64,000 bases of DNA, from contig CM018038.1 of NCBI GenBank assembly GCA_008638375.1, forward strand, positions 17,372,985-17,436,984, written 5' to 3'. Source of the DNA: Nyssa sinensis (lineage: Eukaryota; Streptophyta; Magnoliopsida; Cornales; Nyssaceae). This document shows, in pieces, positions 56,116 to 64,000 of the stretch (position 1 is its first letter; every line of letters starts with the position of its first letter). The notes below the pieces were generated by a model. It was not told where the DNA came from and ran no database searches. It saw only the letters and a list, made by a program, of their open reading frames with translations. The position numbers and the translations under genes were made by a program.

Positions 56116-59100
56116 TACTTTAAATATATGTTTTTCTTTTAAACAGTATAACGTTCAAAACAGTACAGTGCTTCAAAATACAGTATCTAGATAGAACTTA
56201 TACACCAATTCAGGAGTCAGGTTTACTCACAAGACGCAACAGTACAGAATAAAACTAGGACAGACCATACAACAGAACAAGACAGACCCGAACTAAACAG
56301 GAGAACAGGACAGTACAAAATCATGTTACGTGTAAAAAAGTATGCATTCAGACAGTACAGTATACAAAACAGTACAGTAAATCAAAATACAGTAACTAGA
56401 CGGTGTACTTATACACCAAGTCAGAAGTTCCAGGTTACTCACAAACTGTTACGGTTATCTCCTTGCACAAACAATCCGATAACCTCCAGATACGTCAGGC
56501 ATCTCCATGTATATCCTGAACAATAATCATCAATCATATACAGATCAGAACTCATCCATTCAGGTCTCATTTGTCATCTTAGGTATCTATCGGTTTACCT
56601 AAGATAGCCTAGTAGCCTATCGCCCTCTCATCGGGTTTCATCCGGGGCTATTTTATTCTTAAATTAGGCTTAGCAGTCATCAAGATTATAACCCAAGTCA
56701 TTTAGACTTCAATCGTTATCAGTCAATCACTTATTCAACCTTAGGGGCAAAACGGTCATTTTATCACTCTTGCCCCGGGCCATGTCAAGGCCCTCCGAAT
56801 AGTCTTTATATCTTAAATATAAAGTTCTACGTCTTTTAGACTCCAATAGGTATCAGTTAGGTTCTTATTTTAACCATAGGGGCAAAATGGTAATTTTGTT
56901 ATTCTTGCCCCGGACCCAATCGTGGTTCTCAAAATATCCCATATATCGTATACATGAAGTTCTAACTCTTTTAGACTTGAATCGCTATCAGTTAAGTGCT
57001 TATTTAGCCTTAGGGGCAAAATGGTAATTTGTCCATTCTTGTCCCGGACCCTATCGTGGTCCTCAGAATAGTCCACATATCTTAGATATGATTTTCTAAG
57101 CCCTTTGGACTTCATTTGGTATCTGCTTTAGATCGTCGGGACACATCGGTCATTTCTCGTTTTACGCGTTGACTGTCTCGGAGTCTTATTTAGCCTTTCA
57201 GTGTTCATAATTATCCCTATGACAATTTATCAGATCAGTTTGACCTTTATTCCACCTCTACTTTGCACTTCATGTGCTCAGGGGTATTTTGGTCATTTTA
57301 CGTTTCGTAAGATTTTGACTCCGAATCATTATTTAATCATGTTTACAGTCTCACCAGTATCTGGGCTCCTATCGCTATCAATTTCGTCCCAATCGGACTT
57401 CATTTGGGCTTCATACAGTATCAGGGGTAATTTGGTAATTTCACGTGTCATATTTTTCGGCACGTCAGTTCATAAAATGGACCTCACCATTGGGTCCAGA
57501 GTGTCCGACATAATTAAGTTGGACTATCTGTTATGTTTAATTGACCCTAGGAATTATTAGGGGCAGTACGGTCATTTACACTTTATGTGTCTGTATTTTT
57601 CGGGACTTCGGTTCGTTAAACGGACCTCACCGTTGAGTTCAGAATGCCCGACATAGTCAAAATAGGCTGTCTTTTATTTTTAGTTGGGTTCGGGTACCAT
57701 CAGGGGCAGTATAGTAATTTACACCTATGTGTCTGTATTTTTCAGTACATAATTTCCCAATTTGGACTGTACCATTGAGTCCAGAATACTTGAAATAGTG
57801 AAAATACACTATTTATTTGCTTTATTTGGACTCCGTTTGACATGATTAATGTCCAGGGGTAAAATCGTAATTTTACCTAATTAATAAAATAATTAAATAA
57901 TTATTTTATTATTTAATTAATTTGGCAAGGGCTTAAATGTATAATTTTCCCAAAATCTGGGCCACTGTGCAATATTCAGAACTTTTGGGGCAGATCCGTA
58001 ATTTTCAGAAAGTTTCAGGGTCAAAATATAATTTCATTAAATTAGGGTTCAAACCCTTTGGTTTTTGGGTTCAAAAATTGAACCAGTCCAAAACCTCCAA
58101 AACCAACCGGTTCAGTTAGGTCAGAGAACCGGAATTACATATCCCCTTTATCCCCAATTTGGCCCCTATCCACGGTTAGGTTATCTAGCTCCCAATTTTA
58201 ATTTGTTATCACCGTACCCAAACAGGCCGAATTTGATTTAAAACAAATCAGGTAAGCCAAACGGTGCCGTTCCATTAAAACGGTGGCACGTTCGTGGACA
58301 GACACGTGTCCGAGTCGGTTCAGTGGGTTTAGGCGTGTTGGACGAGTCGACTCGGTCGACTCGTCGTCTTCTTCACCAACCAGTGTACGGTTGCCCTAGT
58401 TCCCCGTCCCCATTTTTCTCTATTTCGTGCCATTTCAGGTGCGGATTCCTACTGTTTTTGGTTCCGATCGATTCCTGGGAGTCAAGCCATCAATTTGGCA
58501 TTCATTTTATGGATCGAACGAAGCTCAAAGGCTCGGTTCACTCCATTATCCCGCAGACCTGCAACTCGGTCGTGCGCCTTCGTTTCTCAACCAAATCGCA
58601 CGAGGTTTGGCTTGTTGTGACCGTAATTCAATAGGGATCAACATCCCATTTTTAGATTTCAGTTTACAAGCTTATTTACGAGTTTGGGTTCCAATGGCCG
58701 AGACAATAGGTTCGGTTTTGAGGGTCTTCCCATGTGTTTCTAATTCGTGGGCTAGTATTTATGGGGTCCTAGAAGGGTCTAGATCATTTCTAGACCATCA
58801 GATTCCAGTTTCATGGAGGTCGATTCAGACCTGCAACCCGAGGTCCATCAATGGCGGTTTGCCATGGGTTTGAGTTTTTGGGGCCGTTTTATGGGTCCAA
58901 GTATGCACAAACACTCCAGGTTTCAATGTCTAACCCTTATACATGCATTTACAGTCCTAAAGGAAATAAAACAGTAGCCAAAAATCCAAAGAGAAAATTT
59001 AAAATTTTGGCTTGCTTACCTTCGAACAGTGGTCTCTCCTAGGGTTCGTATTCAAGCAGAAGCCTCCCAATGGAGCAGGTCCAGTCCAGCCCTTCAGTTC

Positions 59101-59490
59101 TCAGTCCTTAGCTTCCTTCTAAGCTCCTTCAATGGTTACACACAACACACTCACTTTGTGTATATCTCACTCTCTTTCTAAGAGTCTCTCTCTCTAAGAG
59201 TCAGTATACAAGGCCTCTACAATTCTGATTTCCCTCCATGCATATATGGAGATTATCAAAAATAAAATCAGATTTTCCTTGTTCAATACACCTCTCAACC
59301 TCATGATTAATTTGCATGTATTTTGGTTGGAGGAGAGGTCATCATGTGGTGTGTAGGCATGATAGCCTAGGGGGCATAGGGTGATGCATGCTGATGTGTT
59401 GCATGCTTGTTCATTGGTCACTTGGGAGGTGGCCTATTCAGATTTGTATGTATATACATTTCATTGTATATATGGTCACAAAGATGCCAC

Positions 59491-59553
59491 TAGCCCAGTT
59501 GGTTATTTTTTGGATGAGGTTTCTTTTCACTCAAAGGTCAAGGGTTCAATTCC
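59491..59553 (+). other. tRNA-like A box / B box pair in LTR
   Basis: TAGCCCAGTTGG (59491-59502) and GGTTCAATTCC (59543-59553), both close to pol III consensus. Antisense to the LTR. Confidence 0.5.
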
Positions 59554-59978
59554 CTTGGCCTCCCATTTGGCCATTTTTCCCATATTTTCGGTTAAGGCCA
59601 CGTTTGGTTGCGCAGAAATTCAGTTTTAGTATTTCCTTCTTAACTTTCATTCCGTAACTCCTTTTTCGACACGGTTTGTTCCGGGAGTTTCATATTTCAG
59701 TTATCTTCAGTGTCAGAGGTTCCATGTCATTTATTAAACATTCGGGATTTTTTCGGGTTAGCTAATTCGGGTTCCGTTGGTGTTAAAACGGCATTATTTT
59801 ATCGATTTAATCAGTAATTTGGGTTCGGGTAAAGTACCCTTCCCTCCAGACATTTTCTTTATTTAATCGGTCTATGGCGACCGTCGGGATTTTGATTAAT
59901 TCCCTAAATCATTCTGTAAGTCGGTATTAATTAATAATAATTAATTAATTATTAATTTCACGGGGTCGGGGTGTTACA

Positions 59979-59983
59979 ATTTC
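59979..59983. repeat. Target duplication ATTTC, right
   Basis: Identical to 54054-54058. Confidence 0.88.
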
Positions 59984-60477
59984 GACATAGGTAAATATAG
60001 AGATCGAAAGACTTATATGAACCTACATAGTATTAAAAATCATTGGTCTTATTGCATTCTTGCTTTATTAATTTGCATACTCTTGTGTAAAATGATGAAC
60101 AAGAATAGATTCCGATTGACTGTCGAAAGAGGCTTTTGGATGAATTTGGAGATTGCTAACAAACATAGAGAATTAAATTCAATTCGTTAGATGAGTAAAG
60201 CATAGTGAGGAATTAGGTGAAATCGATTTCCTAGAAGTTTTCTCTCCCATTAATTTGATTTTTGAACAATATCTTTCTTTTCCTTTGAGTATTTTCTTTG
60301 TTTGATTTTATTTTAATTTGCAATTTCAAAAATCTTAGTGAATTTTCTAAATAAAGTCCAAATTAGCATAATTTCAGTATTTGTCAAAAGTAACTTACCA
60401 ATCCCTGAGGACGATACTCTTCTCATCACTTTACTATAAAACTAAGATATTGTGCACTTGCAGTTTTGCACTGATCA
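59984..60477 (+). repeat. LTR of the Gypsy-type element, second part
   Basis: Continues 52696-54058 and ends ...TTGCACTGATCA. The terminal phrase 'caatccctgaggacgatact' resembles Athila/Tat-type LTR ends, and the AGTTTTTG that follows resembles the start of the internal region of such elements, but it diverges after eight bases, so only a trace of the interior remains. AAGTTT also occurs left of 52687, so a 5-6 bp target duplication is possible. Confidence 0.6.
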
Positions 60478-60708
60478 AGTTTTTGACAGTTTCAAAAAGG
60501 GGACCAAAAGGGCATCCCGGGTGGAACCAGCCAAACCCGACCACAGGCGAAAATACTTTTTTTTTTGAAAATTTTCATTAAAAATAATTTTAAGAACTTT
60601 GGCTAATGCAAAATGTCGAAATTGAAGCATTTCGGGACGGGTTGTAGTGTAATGGGGTCCCGAATTCATTAAGGGCAAAAAGGTCATTTTTCCATTTTGC
60701 CCCTTTAG

Positions 60709-60716
60709 TATAAATA
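60709..60716 (+). promoter_or_regulatory. TATA-box-like motif
   Basis: TATAAATA in an LTR-like context; no downstream gene is seen, so only a candidate. Confidence 0.3.
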
Positions 60717-61437
60717 CAATCCCTTAGTGTTAAAAATCACATTTTGGTCTGGAGAAAGAGCAGAACTCGCGCATGGGAGAAAAAGTGAAGAGAAAACATA
60801 GGTTTTCCAATCTTCAAGCTACCAAAACACACTCCTAGGCCAAGATTCTTGCAAGACTTCCTTCTAGGAAGTTGTTCCCCCCACCAAGAACTATATTCTC
60901 ACCGATCAGTTCGGCTAGATATCTTGCTAAGTTAGGAATAGATTTAAGTTTCTTTGCCTTTTTATATGTTGGTTGAGTGATTTAGGTGTTTACTTGATGT
61001 TAGAAAATCACTTAAGTGGTAGTTGCTTTGAAAACTTAGAGTTGGTAGTTTATGTACATTTGTGTTCTTTGAGTTTCTTGACAATTTGCTACTATGATGA
61101 AGGTGTACTTGTATATGTGTTTGGATTATTACATTCTAACTTATGTTCATGTAGAGAAACTCTTGTGGTTTGAGAATCATGATTTATTCTATGGTTGGAT
61201 TGCATGTTAGGTTCATGTAGATAAAGCTTTATGATTCAAGGGTTCTGTTGCTTTAAGTTTAATAAATTATCAAAGGCATGTTCCATGTGTTGATGAAAGG
61301 TTTCATTGAATTGCATAAGAACAAAATCAAGGCATGTTGGCATATTATAAATCCTTGGAAACATGGCCTGAGTTTAGCACTTTAGTGCTATGCACTATGA
61401 AGGTACAGATCTTGTGGTGAAAAACCTAAAATTGGCC

Positions 61438-61530
61438 ATTGGTACTCGCATGCCAACGGGGTCCGGACCGTGAAGCGAGACATACATTGGTACTTGCATG
61501 CCAACGGGGAAGAATTATGAAGCGAGACAT
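61438..61530. repeat. Two-copy 48-bp tandem repeat
   Basis: Both copies carry CATGCCAACGGGG and GAAGCGAGACAT; the middle differs. Confidence 0.85.
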
Positions 61531-62190
61531 GGGTGGCGTAGAGTTGCATGTGTGTGTCATGCATATTGATATTGCATAGCATTGGGGATTGGAAGGTTAT
61601 GGTTTCAAAATGTACACTTGCACATGCCATGCCTTAAATTTGTTCCTAGCATTAGCATTTTGTCATATCAGCAGTTGAGCTGACCCCTCATGGGATATCA
61701 TATTACAGACGAGGCTCTCGACACTTGAGACTTGATGAAGTCTTGAAGGAAGGAAGGAAAGGAACTTTGAAGGATATTTAGCCCTCAAGCATATTTTGGA
61801 TGTATGGGCATAAGCCCAAAAGACTTGTGTTTTAATTTGGAAGCATGGTGAACTATACGCCTTGGGCCAAATTTGGAATGTAAGGGTTTAAGCCCAAATG
61901 ACATGTAGGATATATTTATTTAATGTGCCTTACATGTATATATGTTGAAGAAAATGAATGTATCTTTAATTTCCATGAATTGTGGCCATCGAGTGAGGAT
62001 GGAATGTGTAAATCATTGATTGTATAATGTACCATGAATATTAGGTGGGAAAAAAACTTAGAAAACAAAGGAGCTATGTCAAAATTTTGGAATACATACT
62101 TGCAAAAATAGTTTTGGGTTAAGATGGCCTCTAGAGAGAAGGGAGAGCTTCTCTCTCTAGTTTTTTCAAAACCATTGCTGGTTTCTTGCA

Positions 62191-63345
62191 ATGGCTTCCA
62201 CTAATGTATCTCATTCCATTCATGCAAAGGAACCAAGCCCATCAGATCCAATGGCTTCTCTTGAAGCTTCCATTCACGATAAGAAAACAAGTTCAGCTCC
62301 TAAGGCCACAAGCTCATATCCTATCCTACATGCTCCTTCTCTTCTTAGCTATCCCATTTCTGGTTTCTGTCCTGGTGCAAATGTGGACCGTATTGGTGTC
62401 GATGAAGCCACCGTTAGAGCTCAAGTTGCAGAAAATGAACGTCAATGGCAGCAAGGACCATCTCATGATATCCTTGCTTCAGCCACTGGATTATCCAAGG
62501 TTCCTACTACCACTAAGTCGCCTGAAAATCCGTCTCCGGCTCTGTCCTGGGCTGATGGCGTAGAGCATGGGGATTTTATCCCTCAGGTTGCTCTTGATCT
62601 AGAAAGGGAATATGGAGGCTTCTCAACTGATGTTTCTTTCCTGCATGAATTAATTCCAGTCATCTCCAATGGCTACCAGAAACCTGGTGTCCCTGGCAAT
62701 GGTGGACGGCAGCCCCCACAAGAGACGCGTGTAGCTCACTCCTCACACAGTGGGCGATGGAAAACTGCCCGTCCATTTTCCTCTATGTCCCATACTGCCA
62801 ACGTGTCACATTCGGAAGCAAGGAGAAATAATCCAACGGTTACAATTGATAGAGCCCCAACGGATGGAAACATCAAAGCTGATATGCCTACAGAAGCAGG
62901 TCCAAAAGGTGCTGACAGCAACCCCCATTCTAGTGCGGACAGTGTAGCCTATGCTACTGAAAATAGCAGGCTGTCTCAGAGATTTTCTGTTCTCCAACAG
63001 AACACGCAACTCCCTCCTTTACACACAAATGGCTCCACTAGTGCTGATACAAGCCAAGTCAACTCCACGTGTCACGTAGCTGCTGCATCTCTCCTCATGC
63101 AAGGTGATACTCTCGCCACAAATTCAGCTTTCAGACCTGCTATCCGATCCTTAGCTAGTGCTGCTGGCGTCCATTCAGTGGAGGTCTCGATCGGTGCTGG
63201 GGACCCCATTACCCTACCTGCTTCAGCAGAATGCACTAGGGAGACCCACTTGATTTCCAATGGGCTTGAGCTACCGTCCACTTTAGGCATTAGAGATATC
63301 CCAAATGCATCTCCTGATTTCCCCACAGGGCTCGTTAACTCTTAA
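62191..63345 (+). CDS. LINE L7 ORF1 N-terminal part (384 codons)
   Basis: Start MASTNVSHSIHAKE; Ser/Pro/Thr-rich N-terminus, then ALSWADGVEHGDFIPQVALD and LEREYGGFSTDVSFL, shared with L6 (LSWANLANSGDYIPKEALDL). The remainder is low complexity. The stop at 63343-63345 is probably premature: one base later the frame continues as HSSISPFHPVQSQSPVHQ into the DUF4283-like domain, so a single frameshift separates the two halves. The protein would be the LINE ORF1 RNA-binding protein. Confidence 0.75.
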   Translation: MASTNVSHSIHAKEPSPSDPMASLEASIHDKKTSSAPKATSSYPILHAPSLLSYPISGFCPGANVDRIGVDEATVRAQVAENERQWQQGPSHDILASATGLSKVPTTTKSPENPSPALSWADGVEHGDFIPQVALDLEREYGGFSTDVSFLHELIPVISNGYQKPGVPGNGGRQPPQETRVAHSSHSGRWKTARPFSSMSHTANVSHSEARRNNPTVTIDRAPTDGNIKADMPTEAGPKGADSNPHSSADSVAYATENSRLSQRFSVLQQNTQLPPLHTNGSTSADTSQVNSTCHVAAASLLMQGDTLATNSAFRPAIRSLASAAGVHSVEVSIGAGDPITLPASAECTRETHLISNGLELPSTLGIRDIPNASPDFPTGLVNS

Positions 63346-63346
63346 C

Positions 63347-64000
63347 CATAGCTCTATTTCCCCTTTTCACCCAGTTCAATCCCAATCACCTGTTCATCAA
63401 ACTGATTTTGTCTCTCATGAGAAATTATCCCAGCCCCTTCCGCATCAGTCTTGCACTTCACAGCCAGGCCCCGTATGGTCCTCCCTTTTCCAACCTCAGG
63501 CCCCTGCTAAAAAATTCATTTTGGAATACCAGCAGCCCCAAATTGAAGGGAATCGAATCACGGTTGAACCTCCCCAAGAGGTCATTCGTGCAGGAGTTCA
63601 AAGCTGGGAAAATACATTAGTGGGTTACTTTCTCGATCGGAAAATGCCATACCTATGGGTCAAAAGGGTTGCTGAAAAGTTATGGAGTAAAGATGGTCTA
63701 TATGAAGTTTTAACTAATGGCAATGGGTTTTTCTTCTTTAAATTTGACTCTTTGCAGGCTATCACTAACATTCTTGAAGGTGGCCTTTGGCATTTTTCTG
63801 GGCGAAATATCATTCTTCAAAGATGGAAGCCTAGTATGGCTTTATCTAAACAAGATGTGGCTAAAATTCCTGTCTGGGTTAAGTTTTTCAATGTCCCTTA
63901 TGAACTTTGGACAGCCCAAGGACTAAGCTATGTTGCTAGCGCCATTGGTAAACCACTATATGCAGATTCCCATACTGAAGCTCAATCCCGAATTAGCTAT
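63347..64000 (+). pseudogene. LINE L7 ORF1 DUF4283-like domain (frameshifted continuation)
   Basis: A stop-free frame to the window end: APAKKFILEYQQPQIEGNRI, VQSWENTLVGYFLDRKMPYL, WVKRVAEKLWSKDG, VLTNGNGFFFFKFDSLQAIT, LEGGLWHFSGRNIILQRW and KIPVWVKFFNVPYELWTAQG. Conserved positions match L4 and L6. The zinc knuckle lies past the end. The frameshift near 63343 breaks it from the N-terminal part. Confidence 0.8.

Larger units (their letters stand above)
54059..59978 (-). repeat. Solo LTR S3 (5.92 kb), Tekay/Del-like
   Basis: TGTCACATCCCG at 54059, CGGGGTGTTACA at 59978, perfect ATTTC duplications. Larger than S1 and S2 mainly because of a 55-bp tandem array (55265-56115). Contains repeated 'cctcaccattgggtcc-aga-gtgtccgacat' units (57480, 57625, 57760), a tRNA-like A/B pair (59491-59553) and an AT-rich inverted stretch (59920-59957). 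A 148-codon frame at 58427-58873 shows no recognised domain and I do not call it a gene. Confidence 0.92.
60478..62123. repeat. Non-coding LTR-like sequence
   Basis: No frame of note. Features: a TATAAATA at 60709-60716 after a 'ggtcatttttccattttgcccc' course, two 48-bp repeats (61438-61485, 61486-61530), and 'cagttgagctgacccctcat' followed by direct Asp/Arg-poor sequence. It resembles an LTR but no terminal repeats were found. Confidence 0.45.
62124..64000 (+). mobile_element. LINE L7: 5'-complete, running off the window end
   Basis: The 5' terminus ATGGCCTCTAGAGAGAAGG aligns base for base with the start of L6 (45676, - strand), while the flanks differ. That suggests a true 5' end. ORF1 follows at 62191. 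ORF2 would lie beyond 64000. Confidence 0.85.

Noticed and set aside
58323..58873. Frames of 103 and 148 codons in solo LTR S3
   Set aside because: No recognised domain, overlapping alternative frames, and position inside an LTR; not supported as a gene.

Overview
The window is plant nuclear DNA, probably from a eudicot. Support for this: plant-type Ty3/Gypsy elements with long TGT...ACA long terminal repeats (LTRs) of the Tekay/Del kind, plant L1-type LINEs with a DUF4283-like ORF1 and a C-terminal zf-RVT domain, initiator-Met-tRNA primer sites, AT-rich microsatellites, and a decayed FEI-like leucine-rich-repeat receptor kinase gene. The species cannot be resolved by reading. I see no intact host gene, no tRNA or rRNA gene and no CRISPR array. 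Almost everything is transposable-element sequence, and much of it is nested several layers deep.

Layout. 1-16906 is a nest. A Ty3/Gypsy element on + (here Gypsy-B) survives as a fragment from 12774 to 16906, including its 3' LTR. A Tekay-like Gypsy-A on - (2460-12773) was inserted into it. Gypsy-A was later hit by a 5'-truncated LINE (3159-4164, 15-bp target duplication) and by a 2-kb non-autonomous LTR element (6478-8480) whose LTRs match Gypsy-B. A further LINE (12910-14572) interrupts Gypsy-B. 16907-17551 holds the kinase pseudogene, the only host-gene remnant recognised. A 3.9-kb solo LTR (17552-21472, target duplication CTTTT) follows, then about 0.65 kb of unassigned sequence and old LTR-like repeats (22130-25486, probably resuming at 34742-37797). 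A + strand LINE (from 25487) is split by a 3.5-kb solo LTR (25633-29181, target duplication GGTGG) and by a LINE with an inverted 5' half (29832-34682), as expected from twin priming.

37798-46314 holds two LTRs in opposite orientation. The second contains a nearly full-span but internally deleted LINE (40491-45676) and is followed, reading the - strand, by a polypurine tract and a gag-only Gypsy remnant to about 47470. 47471-50303 contains a partial LTR and two Gypsy-B-type LTRs head to head. 50384-52686 is a second LINE subfamily interrupted by a short LINE insertion with a 15-bp target duplication. 52696-60477 is another LTR split by a 5.9-kb solo LTR (54059-59978, target duplication ATTTC) that carries a 55-bp tandem array. 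The window ends inside a LINE whose ORF1 (384 codons) starts at 62191.

No gene set here works as a pathway. The useful content is insertion history: exact target duplications, inactive integrases (catalytic residues replaced), a shared LTR between an autonomous and a non-autonomous element, tRNA-like A/B boxes recurring inside the long LTRs, and a duplicated hairpin in the LINE 3' untranslated region. I found no convincing new biological system, only these structural observations.
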